From Providencia rettgeri (GTDB lineage Bacteria > Pseudomonadota > Gammaproteobacteria > Enterobacterales > Enterobacteriaceae): 64,000 nt of DNA. The translations under genes and the position numbers were made by a program. Below, one piece after another: positions 1-9,847 of this stretch; position 1 is the stretch's first letter, and every line of letters starts with the position of its first letter. The DNA lies in NCBI RefSeq assembly GCF_013255915.1, contig NZ_CP053896.1, positions 2,728,001 through 2,792,000 of the forward strand, read 5' to 3'. The notes beneath the pieces were generated by a model that saw only the letters and a list, made by a program, of their open reading frames with translations, did no database searches and was not told the origin of the DNA.

Positions 1-981
1 ACGACTGATGTTGAGGCTATTATTCAGAAAACTGGCCTACCCTATGCCACTATGTTTATGGATAAAGGGGTCTTAAGCGAATCTAACTCTCGATATATGG
101 GGATTTATAACGGAAAACTAATGAATCCTGAAGTGAGAGAATTTGTCGAGAGTTGTGACTGTGTTATGGGGATCGGTGCAGTATTAACGGACTTCAACTC
201 CGGCAGCTTCACGGCAGCTATTGCCCCTGAAAGCTGTATTAACATTCTTTCTGACCACGTGAAAGTGGGCTCTGCTATCTATCCAAATGTATTGATGAAA
301 GATGTGTTACATAAATTAAAAGAACTTGTGCCCTCACTGAACCATGTTGGGATCAAAGCCCAAGATTTAGGATCTCCACAACAAGGTGAAAATGGCCAAA
401 TTACTGCCTCATATTTGTACCCTCGCCTAGAAAAAATGTTCCGTAAGGACGATATTATTATTGCAGAAACGGGAACTGCATCCATGGGGTTAGGTTTTGC
501 TTTATTACCTGAAAATGCACAGTTTCATAACCAAACCTTGTGGGGCTCTATCGGTTGGGCCACTCCTGCTGCATTTGGTGCAGCAATAGCTGAGCCACAC
601 AAACGGGTGATTTTAGTAACTGGAGAAGGTTCTCACCAACTCACTGCCCAAGAGATTAGCCAGTTTGCCCGTTTTGGCTTAAAACCCATTATTTTGGTCC
701 TAAATAATGACGGCTATTTAATTGAGCGGCTTTTGTGTAAAAACCCTGAAGCCTATTACAACGACTTACCCCAGTGGAATTATGCACAGCTTCCCGCGGC
801 ATTAGGCTGTAAAGATTGGTATTGTCAGCGTGTTACCAACTGTATTGAATTAGACAATGCGATTAAACAAGCCGAGCTATCGAACCATGCGGCCTATATC
901 GAAGTGATCATGGATAGATATGCGGCATCTGAGCTTGCTGAAAAGCTTGGTAAATCAGTAGCATCTTTATATTCATTTTAA
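1..981 (+). CDS. ipdC: Indolepyruvate/phenylpyruvate decarboxylase-type ThDP enzyme, C-terminal part
   Basis: The reading frame is open from the first base, so this is the 3' part of a gene that begins outside the window. The protein is the central and C-terminal part of a thiamine-diphosphate 2-keto acid decarboxylase. The ThDP/Mg motif is visible as VTGEGSHQLT followed about 25 residues later by LNNDGY, and an ETGTASMG segment fits the cofactor-binding start of the PYR/PP half. Family members decarboxylate indolepyruvate or phenylpyruvate to the aldehyde; the exact substrate cannot be read from this part. The gene ends close to a hairpin and faces the next gene tail to tail. The symbol is a family-level guess. 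Confidence 0.75.
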   Translation, partial: TTDVEAIIQKTGLPYATMFMDKGVLSESNSRYMGIYNGKLMNPEVREFVESCDCVMGIGAVLTDFNSGSFTAAIAPESCINILSDHVKVGSAIYPNVLMKDVLHKLKELVPSLNHVGIKAQDLGSPQQGENGQITASYLYPRLEKMFRKDDIIIAETGTASMGLGFALLPENAQFHNQTLWGSIGWATPAAFGAAIAEPHKRVILVTGEGSHQLTAQEISQFARFGLKPIILVLNNDGYLIERLLCKNPEAYYNDLPQWNYAQLPAALGCKDWYCQRVTNCIELDNAIKQAELSNHAAYIEVIMDRYAASELAEKLGKSVASLYSF

Positions 982-993
982 ATTGACAAATTA

Positions 994-1013
994 TGGCAGC
1001 CATAGCGCTGCCA
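994..1013. terminator. Hairpin between convergent genes
   Basis: A 7-bp perfect stem (TGGCAGC at 994-1000, GCTGCCA at 1007-1013) with a 6-nt loop lies between two convergent stop codons. The T tract is weak, so it may be a modest bidirectional terminator. Confidence 0.45.
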
Positions 1014-1019
1014 ATGTAT

Positions 1020-2000
1020 TTATGATTCAAATACCAGCCCTACATCGTCTCGTGACTGATGCAATATTTTTGAAACAATTAATGCTAATTCAAGCAATTC
1101 ATTACATTTAGCATAGCTTTTAGTGCCAATTTGCTCACGAAAGAATGCAAACTCATAGACCATATGATTGATTGTTGTATCCCGAGATACGCTGGATATT
1201 TCCCCGTCAATGCAAACCTCGACTGACTGGCAAAGACTTGGAGCCCCCTTGATACAAATATACCCTTTGGTACCTTGAATAATAAAGTAACCAGGGCTCG
1301 CCGAATCTTTCGCTCCCACGCACGATGCAACTGAACGCCCAAAATGGGCGGTTAATATCCCTGATGTATCAATTCCATTAAACCCTTTATTACAAATATA
1401 ATGGCTACTATCGGGTGCTCCCATCAAGGCCGATAACAAATAAATGTTATATAGATTAATATCATAGAGTGCACCGCCTGCTTGCTGTGGGTCAAAAGCG
1501 GCATGAATACGGCCTTGTAAATAGTCATTGTATCGACTTGAATATTGGGAGTAATTACCGTGAATCACTTTGATTTCACCAATTTTATCAATATGTTGTT
1601 TGATAAAATGAAATTCAGGAGTATGAATAGACGTAATGGCTTCAAACAAAAAAAGCCCTCTAGTCTGAGAAATGGAAATTAACACCTGCAATTGTTGCCA
1701 ATTTGGTGTAAACGGTTTCTCGCATACCACATGTTTGTCGGCCATCAATGCATCAAAGGTATACTGAAAGTGCAAATGATTTGGCAAACCTATGTATATC
1801 ACATCAACATCAGGGTCTTGCAGGAGTTCTTGATAATCAGTATACAACTTTGCTATACCAAATTGTTGGCAAATAACCTGCCCCTTTTCAATACTTTCCT
1901 CCCGAACACACAGTGCAACTAGCTCTATCCCCTGCACCTGTATTAAAGCATCAAGAGCCGACATGATTATTTTTCCAGAACCGACCAGCGCGAGTTTCAT
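1020..2000 (-). CDS. Gfo/Idh/MocA family NAD(P)-dependent oxidoreductase
   Basis: A 326-residue protein with an N-terminal Rossmann fold (VGSGKI at residues 6-11 as the dinucleotide-binding loop) and the family's CEKPFTPN segment, whose Lys usually contacts the substrate. The C-terminal half fits the GFO_IDH_MocA alpha/beta domain. Such enzymes oxidise or reduce sugars, inositols or related polyols; the substrate cannot be read from sequence. It stands alone, convergent with the decarboxylase gene and divergent from the iclR operon across a 465-bp gap. There is no strong Shine-Dalgarno, but the start fits the Rossmann N-terminus. A second, unrelated-branch member of the same superfamily occurs at 33551-34480. 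Confidence 0.85.
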   Translation of the reverse strand: MKLALVGSGKIIMSALDALIQVQGIELVALCVREESIEKGQVICQQFGIAKLYTDYQELLQDPDVDVIYIGLPNHLHFQYTFDALMADKHVVCEKPFTPNWQQLQVLISISQTRGLFLFEAITSIHTPEFHFIKQHIDKIGEIKVIHGNYSQYSSRYNDYLQGRIHAAFDPQQAGGALYDINLYNIYLLSALMGAPDSSHYICNKGFNGIDTSGILTAHFGRSVASCVGAKDSASPGYFIIQGTKGYICIKGAPSLCQSVEVCIDGEISSVSRDTTINHMVYEFAFFREQIGTKSYAKCNELLELALIVSKILHQSRDDVGLVFES

Positions 2001-2465
2001 CTCTGTTATCCATTAAAGAAAGTGAATTTCATTCTGCCATAAGGCTCATTATTTAAGAAATACCTTCGATGCTTTTTTGATAACCTCTGCCATTTCCGAA
2101 TTTTCCCCTTAAAAATTCAATAAAAACGACGATTTTTTTCGCTGGAGGTTCTTTTATTTATTGCTGGTGTACGAATCAATTTCACTAGGTGAACCAAATA
2201 ACCGCCATAAATGACGATTAGCTTCCCATTTACAATCATTTCTATTCGCGTTGTCATCAAAACTTTCTTATTTTACATTTCCTATAACCAATTGTTTTAT
2301 ATTAAAAATACTCCACTTTCATTTTTATCACTGAAAAATACCTTTTTAAAACCCTAACTCACCTCACAATTTATTAACAGCTTTCTTGAATCATTTTTTA
2401 TTATTCTCCATGCTAATTTTATTAAATAAACCAATGGTTTACTGTATGAACCAGTCGAGGTTGAT
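2001..2465. other. Divergent intergenic region upstream of iclR-type gene
   Basis: This AT-rich, 465-bp gap separates the oxidoreductase and the iclR-type operon and probably holds both promoters. Apart from the TGGTT/AACCA inverted repeat next to the iclR start (2435-2453) I see no gene, RNA or clear repeat in it. Confidence 0.5.
2435..2453. promoter_or_regulatory. Candidate operator of the IclR-type regulator
   Basis: An inverted repeat TGGTT-N9-AACCA ends 12 bp before the start codon of the iclR-type gene. Its place and dyad symmetry would suit autoregulation. The match rests on symmetry only, since this family has no single consensus. Confidence 0.3.
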
Positions 2466-3188
2466 ATGAAAGAAAATATTGTCACTGCCGTTGATGATGC
2501 TTTATTGTTATTGATGCTATTAGGTGAAAAAAACAATCTTGGGTTAAGTGAACTTGCACGCTTATCTGGCATGAATAAATCCAAGGTATACCGCTTATTA
2601 TGCACATTGGAAAATCGCCATTTCGTACAAAAAAATGAAAATCCGGTTACCTATCATTTAGGCCATCAATTATTAAGCTTGGGGAATTGCGCTCGCCAAC
2701 AAATTAACTATATTCAAGTCGCAGAGGTTGAAGCAGAGCAACTACGTCAACGTTTTGATGAAAATATTCAAATGCGTATACGTGACAACGATGAAATTTT
2801 ACAAGTTCTTCATAAGCCATCAGGACAATCACTTCAAGTGCGCAGTGAAGCTGGTAATCGCCGACCGTTAGGATCTGGGGCTTCAGGCAGAGTGCTATTG
2901 GCTTACTCACCTAAAGATGTTCAAGCACATTTTATTGAAAAGAACCCCTCTATTGAAAAATCTATTGTAACCATACGCTCACAAGGTTTTGCAATTACCC
3001 GAGGTGAATTAACCGCAGGTATTGGTGCGATCGCCGCACCTATCTTTTCACAACATGGGGAATGCATTGCTTCACTGAGTATTAGCTTACCTCTAAGCCG
3101 TTTTTCTGATGAAAAAGAACAAGATATGACTGAACAACTGCTTCTGTCTGCTTTACGTATATCGAGGCAGCTCGGTTACGACTCATAA
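2466..3188 (+). CDS. IclR family transcriptional regulator
   Basis: A 240-residue regulator with an N-terminal winged helix-turn-helix (about residues 5-70; LGLSELARLSGMNKSKVYRL is the recognition region) and a C-terminal effector-binding domain ending near residue 238. The late glycine/alanine-rich segment GIGAIAAPIF is typical of the IclR effector domain. A GAGG Shine-Dalgarno lies 5 nt before the ATG. It is the first gene of an apparent operon with a YfcC-like transporter (25-bp gap) and a CocE/NonD hydrolase, so it probably senses the compound that those two take up and cleave. The ligand is unknown. Confidence 0.85.
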   Translation: MKENIVTAVDDALLLLMLLGEKNNLGLSELARLSGMNKSKVYRLLCTLENRHFVQKNENPVTYHLGHQLLSLGNCARQQINYIQVAEVEAEQLRQRFDENIQMRIRDNDEILQVLHKPSGQSLQVRSEAGNRRPLGSGASGRVLLAYSPKDVQAHFIEKNPSIEKSIVTIRSQGFAITRGELTAGIGAIAAPIFSQHGECIASLSISLPLSRFSDEKEQDMTEQLLLSALRISRQLGYDS

Positions 3189-3213
3189 TTAATACAATAA
3201 AAGAGACAACACC

Positions 3214-4629
3214 ATGCAACCAACAAACAGCACAATACAAAGCCCATCTTCACCACCAGGCTGGCAAATGAACCCGGTTTTAGTAATGTTAACTATAGTT
3301 ATCATTGCCTTTTTAATGACTTATTTTGTTAATTCAGGCCAATATGAGCGTGATGGCAAAAAAGTTATTCCTGATTCTTACCAAACTATCACTAAAGACA
3401 TTACGTTAGAGCAATTATTAGGCACTGAGAAATCGGAGGAAGGTACTGCCGCTCCTGTCAGTTTACCTCAACTATTTAAAGCGATCCCCGAAGGAATTGT
3501 TAAGCAATCGCCACTTATATATATGGTGCTATTCATCGGAGGAATGTTTGGTATTCTCAATAAAACAGGGGCTATAGAATCAGGGCTAGAGCGATTGCTC
3601 CATGTTACCCGAGGCAATATCTACTTGTTAATCCCTTTCTTAATGATTGTATTTTCTATGGGAAGTACCTTTATGGGGTTGGCCAAAGAGTATCTTTTGG
3701 TTATTCCCATGGTTATAGCCTTAGTGAAACGCGTTGGGTTGAATGAACTTATTGGGCTTGCCATTGTAGCTATTGCGGTTAAGGTAGGATACCTCGCCTC
3801 CATCACCAACCCATATGCACTTTCTATCGCACAACCGCTTGTTGGTTTACCCGTGTTTAGTGGTTTAAGTATGCGAATTGCGGCGTACCTTATTTTTATT
3901 ACACTCGGTATTTTATTCGTTTTCTATAGCATTCGTAAAACGACGCTCACAAACTATGTGGTTGAAGAACATAATCAAACCACACAATTAACCCATCGCC
4001 ATAAACTTATGTTAATTGTCTTAGCTATCGGTGTTGCATTTTTAGTCTATGCCTCTAATCGCTGGCATTGGAAAAATAATGATTTATCTGCTTACTATTT
4101 ATTCTTAAGTGTTATTTTAACTTGTTGTAGTGGTTTGACCGCAAGTGCCGCCGCTAATGCATTTGTCAGTGGAATGAAAAAAGTCCTCATCGCAGGGGTG
4201 TTAATTGGGTTAGCGACTGCTGTCGAAATTATTCTTTCTCAAGGTAAAATTCTTGATACCATTATTCATCAATTAGTTGGGCTTGTCGGTAATCACGGTC
4301 CTTATGTTTCATCATATAGCATGTTTATTTCCCAACTATTATTAGACATTGCTATTCCATCTACTTCTGGGCAAGCCGCTGTCACAATGCCAATTTTAGG
4401 CCCCGTTGGTGAAATTTCTGGTGTTTCCCCTCAAACAACGGTTTTTGCATTTTTAATGGGTAATGGGCTAACCAATATGATCACACCAACATCTAGTGGG
4501 TTATTGATCTTTTTAGCTACAGCCGGTGTCAGTTGGACCACCTGGGCAAAATATATTTTACCGCTTTTTATCATTTTTATGGCAATCAGCATTGGTTTAC
4601 TGAGCGTCGCCGTTACCATAGGGTATTAG
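3214..4629 (+). CDS. YfcC/DcuC-superfamily membrane transporter
   Basis: A 471-residue polytopic membrane protein. The first membrane segment begins near residue 20 and is followed by a soluble loop rich in charged residues (about 45-90), as in YfcC-type carriers. Later segments contain the conserved stretches FSMGSTFMGLAKE and, near the C-terminus, PSTSGQAAVTMPI and MITPTSSG, which resemble the paired hairpin motifs of the DcuC/ion-transporter superfamily. Members carry C4-dicarboxylates, short-chain acids or amino acids and peptides. It sits between an IclR regulator and a CocE-type hydrolase, so substrate import for that hydrolase or export of its product is a reasonable inference. Confidence 0.8.
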   Translation: MQPTNSTIQSPSSPPGWQMNPVLVMLTIVIIAFLMTYFVNSGQYERDGKKVIPDSYQTITKDITLEQLLGTEKSEEGTAAPVSLPQLFKAIPEGIVKQSPLIYMVLFIGGMFGILNKTGAIESGLERLLHVTRGNIYLLIPFLMIVFSMGSTFMGLAKEYLLVIPMVIALVKRVGLNELIGLAIVAIAVKVGYLASITNPYALSIAQPLVGLPVFSGLSMRIAAYLIFITLGILFVFYSIRKTTLTNYVVEEHNQTTQLTHRHKLMLIVLAIGVAFLVYASNRWHWKNNDLSAYYLFLSVILTCCSGLTASAAANAFVSGMKKVLIAGVLIGLATAVEIILSQGKILDTIIHQLVGLVGNHGPYVSSYSMFISQLLLDIAIPSTSGQAAVTMPILGPVGEISGVSPQTTVFAFLMGNGLTNMITPTSSGLLIFLATAGVSWTTWAKYILPLFIIFMAISIGLLSVAVTIGY

Positions 4630-4633
4630 TAAG

Positions 4634-6454
4634 ATGGATATGAAGAATTACCGAATAGAAATGCGTGATGGAATAATGCTATCAACCGATATTTACTTTC
4701 CACAAACTCAATCAACTGCATCTTTTCCCGTTATTATAGAGCGAACCCCCTATGATAAAACCGCACCTTCTCGTTCGGAAAAAACGGTATCAGGCCAGCA
4801 AATAACACGCCAAGAAATGGCGAAATACTTCAATAAACATGGTTTTATTGTCGTGTATCAGGATTGCCGCGGGCGTTATGAGTCCGAAGGAAAGTTCACA
4901 AAATATATTAATGAAGCTGAAGATGGTTTTGATACATTACAATGGATTATGGAACAACCCTGGTGTAATGGCAAAATAGGCTCAATGGGTCTCTCTTATG
5001 CCGCTCATACACAATTAGCAATGGCGTGTTTAAACCCACCAGGTTTACAGACGATGGTGCTGGATTCTGGCGGTTTTGCCAACGCCTACCAATGCGGGAT
5101 CCGTCAAGGGGGGGCTTTTGAACTCAAACAAGCCACTTGGGCGTTTAAGCAAGCTAAACTAAGCCCACTCGCCCAGCAATCTCCCGAAATTTTAGCCGCA
5201 CTCGAACAAGAAAATATCCATGAATGGTTTACGACAATGCCATGGCATCAAGGACAAACATTGCTTAAACATGTTCCTGAATATGAATCGTATTTATTTG
5301 AGCAATGGGAAGAAGAGTGTTTTTCCGATTATTGGCAGAAAATAGGCATTTATGCCGAAGGCTATTATGACCAAATACCGGATATCCCAGTGTTATTTAT
5401 GTCTAGCTGGTACGATGCCTATGTCAGTTCAACATTAGATAACTACTATGCATTTGTTACCAAAAAACAATCACCGCAAAAATTAATCATGGGGCCTTGG
5501 CTACATGGTGACCGTAATATCACGCATAGTGGTGACGCAGAGTTTGGTGATATCGCAGCATTTGACCACAATGTTAGTGAAAGTTGGTTATCTTGCCGTT
5601 TAAACTGGTTTGAAACTCACTTAAAGGATGAGAGCGCCAAAAACCATCGTGACGAAGTAACAATATTCATGATGGGTGGTGGAAGTGGTAAACGCAACCA
5701 ACAAGGACGTATAGAGCATGGGGGAAAATGGCTTAGCCACCATCAGTGGCCTTTGCCAAATACTGAGAAAACTGCGTATTATCTGTGGCCAGATAACAAA
5801 TTACATCATCAGCCCTACACTAAAACAACTACAATATCCTATTGTTATGACCCTAAGCACCCAGTGCCTACCATTGGCGGTGCCTTAACCTCAGGTCAGC
5901 CTATATTTTGGGGTGGGGCTTTCAATCAATGTGAATTACCAAAGTTTTTTGGTAGTAAGCATAATAACTTACCCCTTTCTGCCCGCTGTGATGTATTAGT
6001 ATTCGAAACCGAAGAATTACAAGCAGATGTCTGTTTAGCAGGTGAAATTGAAGTGTCGCTTTGGATAAGCAGTGATGCATTAGATACAGATTTCACTGCA
6101 AAACTTATTGATGTTTACCCTCCCAGTGCCGATTACCCTCAAGGCTATGCCATGAATATTACTGATGGCATCATCCGTTGTCGTTTTCGGCATGGTTATG
6201 AACGGAAGGAATTATTAACCCCAAATGAAATTGTCGAAGTAAAAATTAAGCCGTTTGCCTGTGCAAACCGTTTCGCAAAAGGACATCGTATCCGATTAGA
6301 TATTTCTAGTAGCAATTTCCCTAAATATGACTTCAATACAAATACAGGTAAAACTATCGCGGGTGATAGAACCTGGAAAATAGCTTGTAATAGCCTACAT
6401 ATTTCTAGCGAATACCCGTCAAAAATCATTTTGCCCGTGCTCAACGAAACTTAA
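4634..6454 (+). CDS. CocE/NonD family (peptidase S15-like) hydrolase
   Basis: A 606-residue cytosolic hydrolase with no signal peptide. The alpha/beta-hydrolase core contains the nucleophile elbow GLSYAA (Ser121), DCRGRYESEG near residues 77-86, an acid candidate Asp261 in SSWYDAYV and a His291 candidate in GPWLHGD, matching the Ser-Asp-His order of the cocaine esterase/X-Pro dipeptidyl peptidase family. The C-terminal third fits the jelly-roll PepX_C domain. The elbow reads GLSYAA rather than the usual GxSYxG. The start is 4 bp after the transporter stop, so the two are probably translated together; a second in-frame ATG lies two codons downstream. The substrate, an ester or N-acyl compound, is not known. 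Confidence 0.85.
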   Translation: MDMKNYRIEMRDGIMLSTDIYFPQTQSTASFPVIIERTPYDKTAPSRSEKTVSGQQITRQEMAKYFNKHGFIVVYQDCRGRYESEGKFTKYINEAEDGFDTLQWIMEQPWCNGKIGSMGLSYAAHTQLAMACLNPPGLQTMVLDSGGFANAYQCGIRQGGAFELKQATWAFKQAKLSPLAQQSPEILAALEQENIHEWFTTMPWHQGQTLLKHVPEYESYLFEQWEEECFSDYWQKIGIYAEGYYDQIPDIPVLFMSSWYDAYVSSTLDNYYAFVTKKQSPQKLIMGPWLHGDRNITHSGDAEFGDIAAFDHNVSESWLSCRLNWFETHLKDESAKNHRDEVTIFMMGGGSGKRNQQGRIEHGGKWLSHHQWPLPNTEKTAYYLWPDNKLHHQPYTKTTTISYCYDPKHPVPTIGGALTSGQPIFWGGAFNQCELPKFFGSKHNNLPLSARCDVLVFETEELQADVCLAGEIEVSLWISSDALDTDFTAKLIDVYPPSADYPQGYAMNITDGIIRCRFRHGYERKELLTPNEIVEVKIKPFACANRFAKGHRIRLDISSSNFPKYDFNTNTGKTIAGDRTWKIACNSLHISSEYPSKIILPVLNET

Positions 6455-6480
6455 AAATAATATAATTAACCAATAAATTT

Positions 6481-6514
6481 GCCCGCTTTAACTGCCAACA
6501 CCACTAAAGCGGGC
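6481..6514. terminator. Bidirectional terminator hairpin
   Basis: A perfect 10-bp stem GCCCGCTTTA (6481-6490)/TAAAGCGGGC (6505-6514) lies between convergent genes, with an AAATTT tract on the minus-strand exit side. Confidence 0.75.
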
Positions 6515-6529
6515 TATATGAGAAGATAA

Positions 6530-7675
6530 TTATTCCGCTTGAACCCAAAACACACCATCCCCCTCTAGGGCAGTAAAGGTCTGGTGTAAATAATCGCTAT
6601 CTGCCTGTGGGTCAAGGTCTGCAAACAACTCTGGGTGGATAAATTTTGCAATCGCTTCCACCGCAATAATGTTAAATGGCGTATCGTAGTATTGCTGGTA
6701 TAACGCTAATACTTGCTTGTTTTTGTAAGCAGATAATGAACGAAACTTAGGGCGATCCATTAGCTTACTCAAGCGAGCTAAAGACTTTTGTTTATCCCCC
6801 GTATAACCTAACGGCACAGAAGCACTACCTTTACGGGTACTATCCCAATCAGCTGCGGTCATTAAATAATAATCAGGGTTGCTGTGAATCAATTGTTCTT
6901 CACTGATTTCCCCACCCATTCCAATACTAAACCATTGTGAACCAAGGTTATTCCCGCCTGCCGTTTCAACAAATTCGCCAAAATTACCATTACCGAACGT
7001 TTTACAGCAATAATCTTCCCCTTGGATACCAGCAGCTCGTTCAATGAATACGCTTGGACGCTGCTCTTTGCTAAGTTTAGCCACTCTTGAACGGATTAAG
7101 TCTAACTTTTGTTGATAAAACTGATTAAATGCTTGTGCTTGTTGTTCCTCGCCGAATACTTGGCCAAGTAATGCCATACTCGGCATGGTATTTTTTAATG
7201 GATATTGCCTAAAGTCGATAAAAATAACGGGTAAACCACTTTTTTCCAATAACGATAAGGTGCCACTTTCAGCAAGCTTACTTTTTAAGCCAATATCAAA
7301 AATTAACAAATCAGGTTGAGCTACTAAGGCCTTTTCAACACTAAAATCTGTCGTATAAGGGTTGGGAAAAACAGGTATTTGACTGAGTTGTGGAAATTTT
7401 TTGCTGTACGCAACACTCAAATCAGGCGCTTTTTTAATTAACGCATCATCCCAAGCAATAATCCCTTTTAATGGGTCTTGCGGATGTAATATATTTAACG
7501 CAACTAAAACACGGCTGTCCGCCAGCATCACTCGAGATACAGGGGCATTAACCGTCACATCCCTACCCGCAATATCCGTCACAGTGATAGGTGCCGCCAA
7601 ACTATTAGTTGAAAATAGTAGGCTAACAGCACTAAGAATCAGCACGAATGCATTGATAAGTTTTCTCATCATCAT
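6530..7675 (-). CDS. Periplasmic iron-complex binding protein (FecB/BtuF-like)
   Basis: A 381-residue protein with a signal peptide (about residues 1-27, cut after SLAA) and the TroA/FecB-like periplasmic fold of PF01497: an early ITVTDIAGRDVTV strand pair, a long connecting helix in the middle, and a C-terminal lobe. An AAGG Shine-Dalgarno precedes the first of three consecutive ATG codons by 7 nt. It follows the TonB-dependent receptor gene by 18 bp and shares its Fur-controlled promoter. No permease or ATPase gene is adjacent, so it must use a transporter encoded elsewhere or serve the receptor in another way. Two adjacent Cys residues (DYCC) near position 220 are unusual for this fold. 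Confidence 0.8.
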   Translation of the reverse strand: MMMRKLINAFVLILSAVSLLFSTNSLAAPITVTDIAGRDVTVNAPVSRVMLADSRVLVALNILHPQDPLKGIIAWDDALIKKAPDLSVAYSKKFPQLSQIPVFPNPYTTDFSVEKALVAQPDLLIFDIGLKSKLAESGTLSLLEKSGLPVIFIDFRQYPLKNTMPSMALLGQVFGEEQQAQAFNQFYQQKLDLIRSRVAKLSKEQRPSVFIERAAGIQGEDYCCKTFGNGNFGEFVETAGGNNLGSQWFSIGMGGEISEEQLIHSNPDYYLMTAADWDSTRKGSASVPLGYTGDKQKSLARLSKLMDRPKFRSLSAYKNKQVLALYQQYYDTPFNIIAVEAIAKFIHPELFADLDPQADSDYLHQTFTALEGDGVFWVQAE

Positions 7676-7693
7676 TGTTCTGCCTTATTTTTA

Positions 7694-9817
7694 TTAAAAT
7701 TTTACGGATGCTTGAACATAGTAAGTTCTTGGCTGCCCCACATAGATACCATAATTGTTATCCGTAGAACGTGTAAAATAAGTTTGATCAAAAAGATTTT
7801 TAATACCAGCAGATAGCGTTAAATCAGACAAACTTTTTCCAAAATGGTACTCGCCTCGTGCGTCCCACACCATATAACCGGGGATTGTTCCGTATCGGCC
7901 ATCAGCACTTGGTTTTGTTACATAATGGCTTGATGTTCCTGGCGATTCTTGGGTAGATTGTGCATAAGTATTTAAGTTCCATACCCAATTACCAGTTTCA
8001 TAACGGCTACCTGCGGTAAAGACTTGCCGTGAATAAAACGGTAAATCCTTATGAGCGAAATCCCCTTTTTTACTTACCGCTTTAGTGTAGGTATAAGTAC
8101 TATACACACTTATACCATCCAATTTATCACTCAGCTCAGACAGGTTATATCTTGCTGCCAATTCCACACCTTGATGAGTTGTGGCTCCCAAATTTGTCCA
8201 ACCCGTTGTATTTTCAACGTAAAGTAATTGGTCATCGAAATCGATATAAAATAATGTCGCTTCAAGAGATAGCGCAGTATTATCGTATTTAGTCCCCACT
8301 TCATAGTTATGTGCTTTTTCTGCACTTAACCCATTTGCGGGTGAATTCCCTACCCCTTTCGTATTCAACTGAAAATACTGCAAACTGCCAAATGACGTAC
8401 TGGCATTGGCAAATAGTTTCCATTCATCATCAATGTGATAGATCACCGCTAGCGCAGGAAGCGGTTCGCTATATCGCTTACTTCTGTTTTGGTTTTTAAA
8501 ACTGTCATTTAAATGAATATTAATGTTCTCATAGCGGATCCCTGGGATCACCGTCCAATTACCAACATCAATGGTGTCATCAAGGTAAATAGCGTGGGCT
8601 TCTGTTCCACCTGATGTGTGTTGGTAATAATCATTAGTACTCGGCCGCGAACTTTGAGTGCCGGCTTGGTACCAATTTGAACGGTAAGCTTTTTCGTCTG
8701 CGGTTTCATTTAAATAACGGTATCCCACCGTCACTTCATGTGAAATATCATTAAAACGGAATAATTGTGAATAACTCGGTTCAATTGCATACGCGGTATA
8801 GTGACGAGGGTAAGAAACTAACCGTCTTTCATTCGCTTTATCTTTATGGTCACTTTCTATATAACTCCCCCGATAACTTTTACTAAACCATGTCATTAAC
8901 TCAAATTGTTTATCATCTTCTTCATGTTTATATTTCAATGACATATCTTGTCGATTCCCTTCAAAACGGTCATAAGGCCGTGTTGATTGGAATGGGTCAG
9001 CGTTATATTGCGCTTGAGTTAGCCCACCTGGCATACCTGACATTGCATGATAATAATGAAAATTAGCCAGTAACTCGTCGTTATCGGTTATGGCATAACG
9101 TGTTTTTAAAATCAGGTCATCAATATCTGTATTATCATTGCTTTTACGGTAGCCCTGCCCATGTAACCCTGAATACAGCAGTATCGCTCCCGCAGAGTCA
9201 TCGGCTTTTGAGCCCCCCACGGACGCATCGACTAGGGTTTTGAGCCCTCCTGTTTTAGCCCCTTGGGTTTGTAACGAAACACCACCAGAAAAGTCTTTCG
9301 GGATAGGTTTTGTCACAAAGTTAATGACGCCCCCCACATTTTGTGGCCCATAACGTACGGAAGCTCCTCCGCGGATCACATCAATAGATTCAATACTCCC
9401 TAGTGATAATGGCGACATCGACAGCTGAGGTTGGCCATAAGGAGCTGCCGCTAGTGGCATACCATCGAGTAAAATCGTTGAGCGGGGTGAAAGGCGTGAG
9501 GTTAACCCACGAACCCCAACATTCAAGGAAACATCGCTCCCACCTGTCCCGTTACTTTCTCGTACCTGCACACCGGGTATCCCTTTCAATGCATCAGCAA
9601 TGGTTTCACTGCCTGATTCTTTAATTTGTTGTTGCGTTTTTACCGTTCGAGCACCTGGGTGATTAAATACCACCTCACCATCTTCAGTATTTTCAAGCCA
9701 ATTGCCTGTAACTGTAATCTGATCATTTTTTGGATTATCAACAGCAAATACATGATAAGGCGCTAATGCCGCTGAAATAGCTAATGATATGAGTAGCTTG
9801 CTAGTTTTTAAATTCAT
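7694..9817 (-). CDS. FecA-like TonB-dependent outer-membrane receptor lacking the signalling domain
   Basis: A 707-residue outer-membrane receptor. Signal peptide about residues 1-25 (ending HVFA), then a TonB-box-like ITVTG segment, a plug domain with LLDGMPLAAAPYGQPQLS and IDVIRGGASVRYGPQNVGGVINFVT, and a 22-strand barrel ending in aromatic-X-Phe (ASVKF). The plug and barrel are clearly close to ferric citrate receptor FecA, but the about 80-residue N-terminal signalling domain that FecA uses to talk to FecR is absent. I chose the start at 9817 because it gives a good signal peptide; an upstream in-frame start at 9877 would put the Fur site inside the coding region. First gene of the operon with the binding protein. 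Confidence 0.85.
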   Translation of the reverse strand: MNLKTSKLLISLAISAALAPYHVFAVDNPKNDQITVTGNWLENTEDGEVVFNHPGARTVKTQQQIKESGSETIADALKGIPGVQVRESNGTGGSDVSLNVGVRGLTSRLSPRSTILLDGMPLAAAPYGQPQLSMSPLSLGSIESIDVIRGGASVRYGPQNVGGVINFVTKPIPKDFSGGVSLQTQGAKTGGLKTLVDASVGGSKADDSAGAILLYSGLHGQGYRKSNDNTDIDDLILKTRYAITDNDELLANFHYYHAMSGMPGGLTQAQYNADPFQSTRPYDRFEGNRQDMSLKYKHEEDDKQFELMTWFSKSYRGSYIESDHKDKANERRLVSYPRHYTAYAIEPSYSQLFRFNDISHEVTVGYRYLNETADEKAYRSNWYQAGTQSSRPSTNDYYQHTSGGTEAHAIYLDDTIDVGNWTVIPGIRYENINIHLNDSFKNQNRSKRYSEPLPALAVIYHIDDEWKLFANASTSFGSLQYFQLNTKGVGNSPANGLSAEKAHNYEVGTKYDNTALSLEATLFYIDFDDQLLYVENTTGWTNLGATTHQGVELAARYNLSELSDKLDGISVYSTYTYTKAVSKKGDFAHKDLPFYSRQVFTAGSRYETGNWVWNLNTYAQSTQESPGTSSHYVTKPSADGRYGTIPGYMVWDARGEYHFGKSLSDLTLSAGIKNLFDQTYFTRSTDNNYGIYVGQPRTYYVQASVKF

Positions 9818-9847
9818 AAGGAATAAGCAATAAAGGAGATTAAGAGA

